Shown: positions 32,828 through 43,202, counted from the stretch's first letter. The stretch: 64,000 nucleotides of DNA from Ampelomyces quisqualis (GCA_018398575.1 JAGTXZ010000020.1:682001-746000), one strand, 5' to 3'. Numbers and translations are program-made. The notes: generated from the sequence alone by a model not told the origin.

Positions 32828-34015
32828 CTAAACTTGAGAGGCATTCTTTCCGTTCAAGACGTCAATGAAAGCAGTGTAAGCAGGCTTCTTCTGGAAGCTA
32901 TCATTCCACAGCAGAGCAGATCCCTCGCCATTGAACGTTCTTGGCACCCAGCTGTATCCGTCCTTGATACCCTACAACAACAGTCAGTCTAAATCTCCAT
33001 TCAAGACTACAGCCAAAGAACCTTACCCAGATAGTGATACCAACGCAACGAGACACGTTGATGCAGCTCTGGGCAACACGAGCCCAAGCAGACGCCGCAG
33101 CAGTCAACTTGTTCGATTTGCTAGGCGTATTCGAGCGCATATCAACCTCAGTGTACGCCACATCGACGTTCAAATCAGCATAATCCTGAAGCGTCTTGGT
33201 AAGGATAGCAACACTAGGGGTTGGAGTGTTCTGCGTGCCAGTCGACTCGGAGGTCAAGTGGCCCTGCAGACCAACACCGTCGATCTTGACGCCCCAGGAC
33301 TGGATGAGCTTGACGATGCGAAGAGCTCCCTTATGCTTAGCCTCACCGTACTCGAGGTTGTAGTCATTGTAGTAGAGCTTGGCGGCTGGGTCGGCGGCTG
33401 CGGCCATGCGGAAAGCAATGGGCATGTATTGCTCGCCGATGACGCGGAGGAAGACGTTGTCGCGGTTGGTGCCGTCTTCATTCAGGGCTGACAAGTTGGT
33501 TAGCTTGTTCGCTGGGCAGTTTCTTCGCAACATCCAACTTACCCTCGTTGACGACAATCGACATCCCAGTGCGTGCATTTGCTCTTGTAACGTCCCATGA
33601 CGGTCTTGATGTGGTTCTCCATGACGCTCATTAGCGTGGCGTTGTTGTTGATTTGGTTGACCCAGTTTGGCAACTGCGAGTACCATACAAGGGTGTGGCA
33701 TCGCATCTGCTTGCCATTCTGTGTCGCAAAGTTGACAACCTGGTCGGCGCCACCAAAGCTGAACTTCCCTCTATTGGGTTCCGTTGCGTCCCACTTCATA
33801 GAGTTCTCAGGTATGATTGAGCCGAATTCAGACTTGATAATGGTGGATTCCTGGCTGTCGCTACGGATCGTCAACGACGTACCGATGTACGAGCGTCCAC
33901 GCGCAAGCATAGCCGCGTTCAACGTGGCAGCCTGACGAGGCTCAAGACCGAGAGTCGGAATGGCAGCCGCGCTGCCGGCAAGTGCCAGAGCGGTGGTGAG
34001 AGAGATGAACAGCAT
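32828..34015 (-). pseudogene. GH10 endo-1,4-beta-xylanase, frameshifted at the acid/base motif
   Basis: The gene has three exons: 34015-33543, 33487-33027 and 32971-32828, with 55-base introns of good consensus. The ATG at 34015 begins a clear signal peptide (MLFISLTTALALAGSAAA), so the ancestral product was secreted. GH10 blocks are present: SIIPENSMKWDATEP, MRCHTLVWYSQLPNW, LYYNDYNLE, GVGLQGHLTSE, the nucleophile Glu in AYTEVDMRS, and ITIW-GIKDGYSW across the last intron. At the acid/base motif, where family members read WDVVNEA, the frame is broken: seven extra bases (33559-33553) shift it, giving WDVDCRQRG and loss of the catalytic Glu and everything downstream. Without these seven bases, exon 1 ends in the phase exon 2 needs. 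A cleft His (WHSQ) is Tyr here. No carbohydrate-binding module. An assembly error cannot be excluded. Confidence 0.85.
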
Positions 34016-34081
34016 CGTGAGCGTCACGGACACAGAAGCAAATCTGTCCACAATCGAAACATCCTATCGCGACCATGGATC

Positions 34082-34089
34082 TATATATA
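34082..34089 (-). promoter_or_regulatory. TATA box of the xylanase gene
   Basis: TATATATA on the minus strand, 67-74 bases upstream of the ATG at 34015. A usual spacing for a fungal secreted-enzyme gene. Confidence 0.5.
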
Positions 34090-34382
34090 CCCGTTCCGCA
34101 TCCACAAAATGGGTAGCTCACGAGATCTCGCAAATCAGACTTGTAGCCAAATGTGCTTTCCAGGGACAAGACAATACCGGTATCCGTCTTGACCTGCTCT
34201 TGGTCAGCATAAGATAGAGTGCTCCGCCCCGTATAGCATATTTGCGCCATATCAGCAGACAATCTGCGAGGCACATACAGGGTGTTGTGAGGACCAAGAC
34301 ATGCTATAGTGTAATTCCGAGAAATTGCTCTGCATACGTAGAGCCGCGTTAAGTCTGGGGTCGGGCCACCGGTAGTCCTCAT

Positions 34383-34389
34383 TTTAGCC
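34383..34389 (-). promoter_or_regulatory. Possible XlnR/Xyr1 site GGCTAAA upstream of the xylanase
   Basis: The minus strand reads GGCTAAA, the described XlnR binding consensus, about 370 bases upstream of the xylanase ATG. A CreA-like CTGGGG is at 34355-34360. A single heptamer can occur by chance. Confidence 0.35.
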
Positions 34390-35379
34390 TCCTGTTTAAC
34401 CTGTCAGGATGCCAAGCGAGAAGGTTTCAGGATATGCTGTGCAGTGCGTAACTTTCGTCGGAGAAATAATTGCGTTGAGGCACCGGGAAGATGCAAAGGA
34501 TGACCACCGCGATTAGGTATGATCTCCGTACTGAAATATCTGGTGTAATTAACCTGCTCTGTAAAAGTTAAGGGCGCCTTTTATCAGGACTGTTTTCATG
34601 AGAAGGTAGTTCAAAGGGTGGGCGTCGAGTCCTGTGGCTTCTCGTGACAAACCCCTTTGATGCCAACTCTTGAGGTGTGTCGACTACCCGGCCCACGACC
34701 CAAGCGGAGCTAGGTAGGTGGGCAGACACATCATGCGAGTGCTAAGTATAGATGATATATCGCAAAAGCACTCGACGTGGCCCATGTGCCCGACAGATAC
34801 AGTATAACGAGGTCATCTCAGCGGCGGCACCATGCTGGCGTGGAAACAATGCTGAGCTAAAGTCCGTGTCGAAACCCAAATTTTGTCAGACGAGACAAGA
34901 TTTCGAACCGAGCACCGTTTTAAACACCGAAAATTCGCGCTGCAATCCACACCTTGCACGACATTGCCGCATGGGGTATATTGAATACTCGCCGAATTCA
35001 CAAAATGCGCCGAAACTCCGACTGAAGCGTGCTTACTTTGACCTTCGAGATGAGATGGCTTGCACACCTTACCCGCTGCGCTCATTCAATCGGACTGCGC
35101 TGCGCTGTGCCAAGAAACTTTTCTTCTCGTTACGGAATAATGCAGACCGAAGAACCATGAGTTGTAGTGCAAGATATTGAAGTACAGCGCTCGATTATGC
35201 AGTCAAACTTTAAACTAACATTCGTGTTCGTCTCGGTGAACAGACACTGGGCTTGCTGAGTAGGCTATCTCATCAGTGGCAATGTCGCGGTGTTGCATGG
35301 CGGGGTTCCGAGAGGGGAGACTTATTAAGACAGCTCTCTCAGTTCACAATCTTTACAAGACAACTGCGATATTAACAAA

Positions 35380-35906
35380 ATGTCCACTTTCAGCTCTACC
35401 GACCATCTCGCTGTCAAAAACGTCTTGTCGCGATACTGTGAGGCCTTGGATCTCAAGAAGTGGGATCTGCTGAGCGATGTCTTCTTGCACGATGTGGTCG
35501 CGGACTATCCATTCAATTCAGATCTACGAGGAGTGGAAGCAGTCAGCAAAGCCATACAAAATCGGTAGGCACAAATCCGAGAGTCGAACGAACGAATTTG
35601 ACGATATCAAGACTCGGGCCTGTGAGGACGCACCACAGTTTGACAACGCAATCGATTACTTTTAGCGAGAACAGCAAGACCGCGCGGACAAGCACGCATT
35701 TCATCGGCGTCCACTTTGGGCAGGGTCCTCATGAAGGGAAGATGCTGTCTGCGTATGGACGATACATGGACGAATTAGTACTCATTCCCACAAAAGAGGC
35801 TGATCTCGAGGGTGTTCCTGGCGCACGTGGTCTATGGAGAATTAAGAAAAGAACGGTCGCCTTCACACAGCGAATTGGAGACGAGAAGATAATGAGAGAG
35901 TTCTGA
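35380..35906 (+). CDS. SnoaL-like (NTF2-fold) protein
   Basis: Exons 35380-35564 and 35612-35906 give 159 residues. The 47-base intron (GTAGGC...TCAAG) joins AIQNR to LGPVRTHHSL in frame. The fold is recognisable from the N-terminal helix (DHLAVKNVLSRYCEALDLKKWDLLSDVF), the acidic strand HDVVADYPFNS, the paired His in RTHHSLTTQSI, and the last strand LWRIKKRTVAFTQRIGDEKI. SnoaL-like proteins include polyketide cyclases, dehydratases and many of unknown role. No signal peptide, so probably cytosolic. It sits alone between the broken xylanase and the haloperoxidase. There is no polyketide synthase nearby, so a role in secondary metabolism is only a possibility. Confidence 0.8.
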
Positions 35907-36436
35907 GCGATGGCGATCGCAAGGAAGTGGCAGCCTCGTTTTAAGTGAGGGGACCGGCAGCAAGCCACACCCGGATACGAATACGCGTATATCGTACTTT
36001 CTCCCTCCTATACTCAGGCTCAAGGTTGTACATGCTACCCAACAATCGGGACACTCCGTCGCAGATACGTCAGCAGTAATAAGCAACATCTTGATTGGCT
36101 ACATCGTGCTTTGTATCGCGATATCCAGGAGTGGTGGACCCCAGATCGTCGTCCAGCAATGCCCTACCAGGGAATGTCGAAACAACTTTACTGCTTCATG
36201 AAGTATTTCTTGCGAGATTGAAGTATGTAGGTACGAGTAGGTCATTGCGCTACGCGTATCTTGTGCGGACAATCACGAATACGAGAGGTGCCTGCCCAGG
36301 TGCTGTGCTCAATCGTTGCCAGCCTATAAAGGTGGACGACTCCTACTTGTAGACAGCCACCAGCATCTTGACTGCATCATTTACATAACTTCCAATTGAT
36401 CTTGGATCATTTCAAACCCCGTTAAAATTAGGAGTC
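35907..36436. other. Intergenic, haloperoxidase promoter
   Basis: 530 bases with the haloperoxidase promoter (TATA box listed separately). No gene seen. Confidence 0.5.
36325..36330 (+). promoter_or_regulatory. TATA box of the haloperoxidase gene
   Basis: TATAAA about 110 bases upstream of the ATG at 36437, within GCCTATAAAGG. Fits a TATA box with a leader of about 80 bases. Confidence 0.45.
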
Positions 36437-37358
36437 ATGAAAATCCAACTCCTCGTAGCCGCCACCACGGTCGCATGTGTTAGCGCCCGTCCACAATATC
36501 AGACCAACAATCCCCATGAATGGATGGCTCCGGGCCCTAATGACTGCAAGGTCTCCGAGTTCCTTGCAGAAATTTATCAGCTAACGGTTCTCGCAGTCCG
36601 TGGACCTTGCCCCATGTTAAACACACTTTCAAACCACGGATTTCTCCCCCGCGACGGGCGCAATATTACCAAAGCGAACGCCGTCGCCGGCCTAAACGGC
36701 GGCCTAAACTTCAACGGCTCTCTCGGCGAATTGATGTGGGAGCAAGCCATTATTGCAAATCCCATGCCTAATGCCACATTCTTCACTCTCGAGCAGCTGA
36801 ATGTTCACGGCGTGCTTGAACACGACGCCAGTCTGACGCGCACTGATGCATTCTTTGGTAACAACCACATATTCAACGAGACTGTCTACAATCAGAGTAG
36901 ACAGTGGTGGACAGACGAGGTTGTCACAGCGAAGCAGCTAGCTCACAGCAAGATTTTCCGACAGCTTGAGAGTCGAGCGCAAAACCCAAACTACACCTTC
37001 TCCGCATCAACCGAGGAATTCAGCTTGGGCGAAGTAGCAGCCCCCATCATCGTGTTTGGAGATATGTCTGCCGGAACCGTGCAAAGGGACTTGATGGAAT
37101 ATTTTTTCGGTGAGTAGCCGTTTCGTGTTGAAGTCTTCAGGACTCAGACTAACTGTAGCCACAGTCAACGAGCGACTTCCCGAAGAATTGGGATGGTCAA
37201 AGAAAATTAATGAAATTACCTTGACGGATATTCTGAGCACCACGGCGATTGTGAGGAATTCAACAAGCTTGCTCACCGGACCGCCTGCGCCTGAGAGTCA
37301 GCACAGACGTCGTGATTTGCATGCTGGGCTCGTTGCGGGGCTGAAACGGGCTTTGTGA
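36437..37358 (+). CDS. Secreted heme-thiolate peroxidase (chloroperoxidase/UPO family)
   Basis: Exons 36437-37109 and 37165-37358 give 288 residues. The 55-base intron (GTGAGT...CACAG) is consistent in phase. Signal peptide at residues 1-18 (MKIQLLVAATTVACVSA). The proximal heme ligand Cys is in RGPCPMLNTLSNHGFLPRDG, the hallmark PCP motif. The distal acid Glu is in GVLEHDASLTR. Several N-linked sites (NAT, NET, NQS, NYT) fit a secreted protein. These enzymes use H2O2 to halogenate or to insert oxygen into unactivated C-H bonds. Length and motifs suggest the short or fungal class related to chloroperoxidase and unspecific peroxygenases, but the EHD form is closer to classical chloroperoxidase. 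Intact, unlike the neighbouring xylanase. Confidence 0.92.
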
Positions 37359-37751
37359 GTTACATCTATGCATTGGAGGCCCAGAACCGGGCTGCTTTCT
37401 GCTAGAGACCTAGACTACGATGTGGAGGCATGTGTAGGTAAGAACAGAGTGCTGGGACAACGCACACCACAACCGAAGGCTTAGGGTCAATGTTCTTGTG
37501 GAACAGGTAGAACGTGTGGCTTTCAAATCCTTGCACGAATTCAGATGCGATTTGGAATCTGAACCCATACAATGCGTTCTTCCCGTTTTCATACTTGCAC
37601 GTGGTTGACGAGCCAGCTCCTGCTGCCTACGTACTTACCAGCAAACATGACAGTCTGTCGCCCATCCTTTACAATATCATACCCATCACTTTCAGGACTG
37701 ATTATTTTTGAACACTCTTCGCCTGCACATCTACAGACCGTGATATTCGTC
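37359..37751. other. Intergenic, promoter of the three-UBA gene
   Basis: 393 bases between two genes on the same strand. An open frame overlaps the start region but the first family-neutral ATG with a plausible exon is at 37752. Nothing else seen. Confidence 0.45.
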
Positions 37752-40700
37752 ATGGCGTCGCCTCGCCCACCTCCCACGGAAATGCAGTCCCTGTTCGTGG
37801 AGTTTGGTCTACCGATAGAACCAAGATCATTCGACGAGGCCAGCGAGTAGGAAACGTGCGAGATCTTTCTACAACAGTAAGCATATAAAACTACGTGGTA
37901 GGAGAATACAAGTTGATTGTAGCAGCTGCAAGGATCCAGGCCTGGAAATTCTCGGACCCATCGATGGAGATTTCGAAGAACTACCATATGCGAATGACGA
38001 GTACAAGAATGACCCAGATTGGAAAATCGAGGACAAGGAATATGTAACTATTGTTTACATTGAGGACTTCTTCACCGACGGACGAGATTTTGCATACTAC
38101 ATAATTGGCCAGCCACACGTTACAGCTTTCAAGAAGGGAATATACAGCATGCCAGCATACAATGGGCCGATGACGGCCAGCCCGATGATGTCCTACAACA
38201 GCGAAATTCTGAACGAAGACTCTGTGTACGACATATTTGGCGGTCAAGTCGAGAGGTCTCATGGGGCAATGGAGGAGGTCAAATGGAAATATCTATTCGA
38301 GACAGCGAGAGTGGCGTGGAGCAAGCTGCTAATCAATCCTCGGAAATTGGAGTTGATCAGGAAAAGGAATGCTCGACTGCTACGATTCAGAAAAGAGAAA
38401 GCTTTGCGCGAGCAGAAGGTTGACTGTAAGCTGCAAGCGTGGGAACGAAGTGCCTTAGGCTTCGCTAACATCGTGCTCAAGGGGAAGTTCAGTCAGTGAC
38501 ATCGACAGAGTGCAGAGAAATTGAGGCAGCGAATCTAAGCGCAAAGAAGCGCGGCAAGATGAAGCTAGTATCTGTCGACGAGATTCCGGGTCCAGTCTAT
38601 GACAAAGGGTGGGAAGCAGAACGCGACCTCATGCGTGCGCTGTTCGACAACATCACGATGCGCTGTCCCAGCCCTAGCCAGATTGAACGTTGCCTGAAGA
38701 ATCTCACAAACAATCTGTTTGGAGAACAGGACCCAGAAGAAACTATCGGGGCGTCCAAGTTCGAGCGCAACAGATGGATCAACGAGTTCGCAAAGGACCT
38801 TATGGTTGCCATTCAACTGGAGTATGGCCTATTAAAAACAAACGGAGTATACACCAAACTGTTCCATGAGGTGGAGACTATGCTCGCAATAAGCAGGGAA
38901 AAGTTGATCGCGGAGATTGTCACTTTCGCAAGACGTCACCGTGGCCTCGACTCAGGAGTGGCCACTAGACCAGTCGAGCGAAGCAACGCTCACACTGTCG
39001 AGAAGCCGCCCGAACTATCGAACTTGCAGGAGAAAGAAATAATAGCTCTAGATCAGTTCACGTGCATCACTGGCCGTAACCGGGTAGATTCACTTCGTGT
39101 ACTTGCACAGTGTGATTGGGATGTCCAGGATGCAGTATCTGCGCACTATGACGGCCACAGCCCTGCAGCAGAATCTACCAATTCCTTGAATCATGAGCCA
39201 GGAGACATTTTGAGTCCACTTTTTAAGAGTTTGGAGGGCGAGGACAAGAACAGCCACCGGTCCACAACTGATTCTATTGATTCCGAATCGCGCAGCCATT
39301 CCAGACGATCTTCAACAGTGGGAGCTGAGAGTTCTACAGTGGCAGGTCCCAGTGGCTCAAGACCTTCCACGAGGCTCAGCAAGGAAGAAGAAGAGCTAGA
39401 GCTAGTAGCAGATAGAGCCAGGTTCGCACAATTGATTGCACAAAACGACGAGGAGGAAAATCAATACGATCCATCAGCTGCCCGGAATGGGAAATTACGA
39501 AGTCAGCTTGCGACCGTCGCTGAATGGTCGGCGAGGCTTGCAGCCCAAAAGCCAAACTCTTCAGCATTCAATGCGGGCGATACTGCTGCTCAGAGACATG
39601 CGACTGAAAGTATCGCGAGACTCGATCGAGCCCAGAGCGAGAAAAGCAGATTACAGACTGGACCAGCAACGAGAGCGACCCTGCAAACAGCTCTCAACGT
39701 GATTGGTACAAACGCTTCGAGAAAGAGACGTGATAGTGGGGGAGGCGCTCATGATGAGAGTCCAACGAAGAAACTACGCGGTGATGCAGGCTCGAGCGTT
39801 CTCCATGCTTGTGGTGAGCAGAATCAACGCAGAGCCATTCGAGACGAAAGTCCAACACCTGAACAGCCGCAATCAAGAGGTGAAGGCGTTGAAACACCAG
39901 GCTCTTCTACGCGTCCGTCAGTAGATGTTGAGCTCGACTTCGATACCAAGGTCGCCATTCTGAGAGCTTCCGGTCTGGCAGACGACAAGCGTTGCCTTGA
40001 AGTTCTTTTTGAGAACGTCGGCAATCTTGATCGAGCGTTGAAGGCTTTGGACAGCGAGAAGACAGCGGCAAAGACTAACATGCCTCGCTTCATTCTGCCC
40101 AAGCCAACGTCGACAGGGAGTATCAACACACCTTCATTCACACCACGAAGATCACCCCCTCCGCCTCCAGCGGAGTCGAGCAAAGCACGCGAGATAAAAT
40201 TAGCTGACCTTCAGGCCATGGGTTTCACAAACTCAGCGCACAACGCCCAAGTTCTAGAAGAATGCTATGGGAACGTAGACCTGGCCGTCGAGTCTCTCCT
40301 AGGCCTATCAGATCATCCATCCTCCGCAGACTCTGAAGCAGAAGCAGAAACACACGATACGAGCATTATCCTCGACCTCAACACAACAAAGTCACCATCG
40401 ACCAAAGACAACAAACACGCTACATCCTCCTCTTCAACCCACACACAAACACACACATCCTCGTCCAAACACGGACTTTCTCCCCCGTTGTCGCCGCGCG
40501 CTAAGGCGAGAGTGTACCTCGAACAACACGCCGCAAGGCTGCGTGCGACGACGGCTCCAAAGCGCGTTGGAATTTCCGCGGATGCGGATGCGGATGCGGA
40601 TGCGGACATGCAGCGTACTCTCCCTGAGCACGATGCGCTTTCGGCGTTTTGCATGCAGTGGACGGAAGAGGTCGAGGCGCGGAGTGAGGATGGGAGGAAG

Positions 40701-40892
40701 GGGAGTGAGGATGGGGGCAAGGGGAGGAAGGATAGTGGGTGGGAGGCGGAGAGGAGGCGGAGGAAGAGCACGTTGGACGTTGTGAGGGAGGATGGCGAGG
40801 ATGTCGAGGATGGCGATAGCGTTCTTGGTGATGAGGAGGCGTTTCTGGCGAGTATTGAGGAAGATGATGGGGACATGGTGTGCGGAAATTAA
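37752..40892 (+). CDS. Unknown 1001-residue protein with three UBA-like segments
   Basis: Exons 37752-37846, 37926-38425 and 38482-40892 join in frame (introns GTAGGA...GCAG, 79 bases, and GTAAGC...CTCAAG, 56 bases, branch GCTAAC). The second acceptor could also be six bases further on. I know no named family for the whole. An N-terminal region of about 240 residues is acidic, then basic (RKRNARLLRFRKEKALREQK). A helical region (about 250-360) precedes UBA-like helices LDQFTCITGRNRVDSLRVLA with CDWDVQDAVSAHYD near 400. A second lies near 725 (KVAILRASGLADDKRCLEVL), and a third near 805 (LADLQAMGFTNSAHNAQVLE, then GNVDLAVESLLGLS). These would bind ubiquitin. The C-terminus is low-complexity, with an Ala-Asp repeat and a strongly acidic tail. 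The stop faces the UBX5 stop 278 bases away. Confidence 0.8.
40579..40608 (+). repeat. Six-base tandem repeat coding (Ala-Asp)5
   Basis: Five units of GCGGAT/C in frame in the C-terminal tail of the three-UBA gene, coding alternating Ala and Asp. Prone to length change. Confidence 0.8.
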
Positions 40893-41170
40893 AGAATTCA
40901 TGCCTGCCATCATCACTTGGGCGACATGGTTGATCAGATGAGCGCAAGAAGGGTTATATTCTCGACTTTTTGTTGGCGCTAAATTATCGTAGATGTGTGG
41001 ACCCATCAGCTTCCAGTTGCATGCAGGGGTATACCAGCACCCGTGGGTGGCATGAAGAAGACATGTAACCCACTCTCATGTCCATATGCCATGCCGAATG
41101 TCCCGGGCTAACCACCTTGACCTAATTACATATCACCAGCCCGGTCTTTGCCTACTGGCGTGACTCGCCT

Positions 41171-42748
41171 TCACTCTGTAAACTCGACCATGACGCTCGC
41201 GCTCTTGAGCCCGACTTGCTCAATGGTGGAGTCGAGGTGCTCGATCAGGTTCTTGCCCATGAAGGCGAGATCGAACTCGCCGCCCTCTTTGCCTTCCCAG
41301 GGATGGTCAGACTTGATCCACTCGTACATGCGGCGGACAGGGTCTGACAGGTTGAAGCGCCGAACGATAGGGCGGCCTGAGGGGCCTCGGAACTGTATGC
41401 GCGTTGTAAGCTTGGGGTCGGTGACAGTTGGCTCTGTGTGCGGGGCGTGGTCTGAGATGGCGGCAAAGGCTGGGTTTGATGAGCCATTTGCTTCTTCCTC
41501 CTTGCCGGCTGGTTCTGGCTCAGACGCTGTCTGTTGTGCGGGCGCCTTGCCCTTGATGTTGTCGAATGACTTTGTGAGGGCATCTGGATCGTCATCCTGA
41601 GGACCCTTGCCGTTCTGTAAGCTGTTCTGCAGGGCCATCTCGAGCATCTCGTCCTCTGTCATGCGACCAACGTCCTTGGATTTGCTCTCTGCTTTCCGCT
41701 TTGCGACTGGGTTCTTCGCGTTGACGTTGAGGCTGTAGCGATCGAGGAACTCGTGTAGCTGAGCATGGAACTCGACGGGCTCCGGTATTGGTGGGCCTGA
41801 CCACACCTTGACTTGCTCGCCCGTTCGTGGGTCGACAATGGCGATGTGCGGGTATGCGTCTGAGCTGTCGCGCGCGTGGAAGTAGTAGTTGACGTACTGC
41901 TGGTTGCGCGGATCGTCTTTGGCGTACTGTAAGAAGATGAAGTTCTCGCGCACAGTGGCCTTGATATCGTCGTTCTTCCAGATGTCCCGGTTGAGGCGCT
42001 GGCAGTCGAAGATGGCAGGGTCTTGGATGTTCACAATAAGCCACTTCTCGTCGTCTTTGCCCATGTCGCGCGCCTTGTCCCACGTGCCCTGGTACATGAG
42101 CTCGAAGGGCGGTCGGAACAGCTCTGCGAGCATGCTCATCTTGGAAGACTGCTCCGACGCGCCGCCTGTAGCTGTTGCGAGCTCGCGTCGCCGGGCGCTG
42201 GAGTCTCCGGAGGTGTCCCAGACGTTGTTCTGGGTTGGTCGCTGGTTGAAGATGCCTGTGCGGCCTGCTCTCCTGCGGGCCAGCTGCTCCTGCACCATGG
42301 CATCGACGTCCTCGTCCTCGTCGGCCGGGCCCCACGTGGAGCCCGGGCCGATCAGAGTCTCCGTGGTCCTCTGCATGGGGGCGCGCACCGCGTCCTCGCC
42401 GGGTGGGCCGCCCCCGCCGTACATCTCCTCCTGCAGCCGCCGCGCCATGGCCTCGTCGTCTTCCACGGGCGGCGGTGGGCGCGACCGTGGGGGCGAAGCA
42501 TGGGCGGCGGGCTCGAAGTCGGTCATGTCATCGTCCGAGTCGATGGCGATGGGGCTCTGGGCCGACGAGGATGCGCGCTGGGCGGCGGGGGCGGCGGCGG
42601 CGGCGGCGCCCAGGTCGAGGTTGGGGCTGTCGAAGTAGAGCTGGATGGCCTGCTCGAAGTTGCCCTCGGTCAGGCGCAGATACTGCGCTGCCTTGTCCGG
42701 GTCGCAGGAGGTGATGGCGACGAAGTTGACAATGTGCTCGTCGTCCAT
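41171..42748 (-). CDS. UBX5: UBA-UAS-UBX protein, Ubx5/UBXN7-type Cdc48 cofactor
   Basis: Single exon, 525 residues. Order: UBA-like at 1-45 (MDDEHIVNFVAITSCDPDKA ... GNFEQAIQLYFDS); Ala-rich and acidic linker; UAS thioredoxin-like domain about 215-345 (WLIVNIQDPAIFDCQRLNRD ... FIFLQYAKDDP ... YPHIAIVDPRTG); ubiquitin-interacting motif near 375 (TEDEMLEMALQNSLQ); C-terminal UBX domain from about 440 (LTTRIQFRGPSGRPIVRRFN ... FMGKNLIEHLDSTIEQ). This is exactly the layout of yeast Ubx5 and human UBXN7, adaptors that bring ubiquitinated and cullin/neddylated substrates to Cdc48/p97. Acts in nucleus and cytosol. The start codon lies next to a 19-bp minisatellite, and the gene is divergent from ECM29, another ubiquitin-proteasome gene. 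Confidence 0.95.
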   Translation of the reverse strand: MDDEHIVNFVAITSCDPDKAAQYLRLTEGNFEQAIQLYFDSPNLDLGAAAAAAPAAQRASSSAQSPIAIDSDDDMTDFEPAAHASPPRSRPPPPVEDDEAMARRLQEEMYGGGGPPGEDAVRAPMQRTTETLIGPGSTWGPADEDEDVDAMVQEQLARRRAGRTGIFNQRPTQNNVWDTSGDSSARRRELATATGGASEQSSKMSMLAELFRPPFELMYQGTWDKARDMGKDDEKWLIVNIQDPAIFDCQRLNRDIWKNDDIKATVRENFIFLQYAKDDPRNQQYVNYYFHARDSSDAYPHIAIVDPRTGEQVKVWSGPPIPEPVEFHAQLHEFLDRYSLNVNAKNPVAKRKAESKSKDVGRMTEDEMLEMALQNSLQNGKGPQDDDPDALTKSFDNIKGKAPAQQTASEPEPAGKEEEANGSSNPAFAAISDHAPHTEPTVTDPKLTTRIQFRGPSGRPIVRRFNLSDPVRRMYEWIKSDHPWEGKEGGEFDLAFMGKNLIEHLDSTIEQVGLKSASVMVEFTE

Positions 42749-43202
42749 GCTGGCGAGACGGAGGTGAGGTGGTGGGGGTGGGGGCGAGGGTGAAGTGGTG
42801 GGGTTGCGGTGAGGTGGTGGGGTTGCGGTGAGGTGGTGGGGTTGCGGCGAGGTGGTGGGGTTGCGGTGAAGTGGTGGGGTTGCGGTGAAGTGGTGGGGTT
42901 GCGGCGATGGATGTGGGAGGCGAGGAGCTTATACAAGAGTCGGCACGAAGATCTTGGGCGGGTGGCCGGGTAGCAGGCGCGAGGTGGCGGCCGTACACAG
43001 TGCTGGCATGCGACGCGTCATTGGCCAGTGCCTGCTGAGCCGCCTCCGAGTGAAAGCAACCACCAGCGCCCGGGGCGTCACGTGCGCCGACTTGGTAATC
43101 CCCGTGTTGCCGCTGCGTGATAGTGATAGCTATCTATCACATCACACATCCCCTGCTCCTCTGGCACCCCCATCTGCACAACCAAGCACCCATCCATCAA
43201 AC
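42749..43202. promoter_or_regulatory. Divergent promoter, UBX5 / ECM29
   Basis: 454 bases between the two start codons. The UBX5-proximal part is the 19-bp minisatellite (separate entry). No exact yeast proteasome element (GGTGGCAAA) seen. Confidence 0.55.
42792..42905. repeat. Minisatellite, six units of 19 bp
   Basis: Six head-to-tail 19-base units of the type GAGGTGGTGGGGTTGCGGT, differing only at position 3 (A/G) and 19 (T/C). It begins 44 bases upstream of the UBX5 ATG, so it lies in its leader or core promoter. The + strand is G-rich with repeated GG and GGGG runs. The frame is open on the minus strand (Pro/Thr/His repeats), but it is not joined to UBX5 by a start codon I can defend. 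Confidence 0.95.

Larger units (their letters stand above)
34016..35379. other. Intergenic, 1.4 kb, xylanase and SnoaL promoters
   Basis: Divergent spacer. Beyond the sites listed separately it contains an open frame at 34752-35180 (+, 142 residues) that is Arg/Cys/Ser-rich and shows no domain; I do not call it. No transposon ends seen. Confidence 0.5.

Noticed and set aside
42023..42793. 256-residue and 249-residue open frames antisense to UBX5
   Set aside because: GC-rich shadow frames of a clear UBA-UAS-UBX gene; compositionally biased, no domain.
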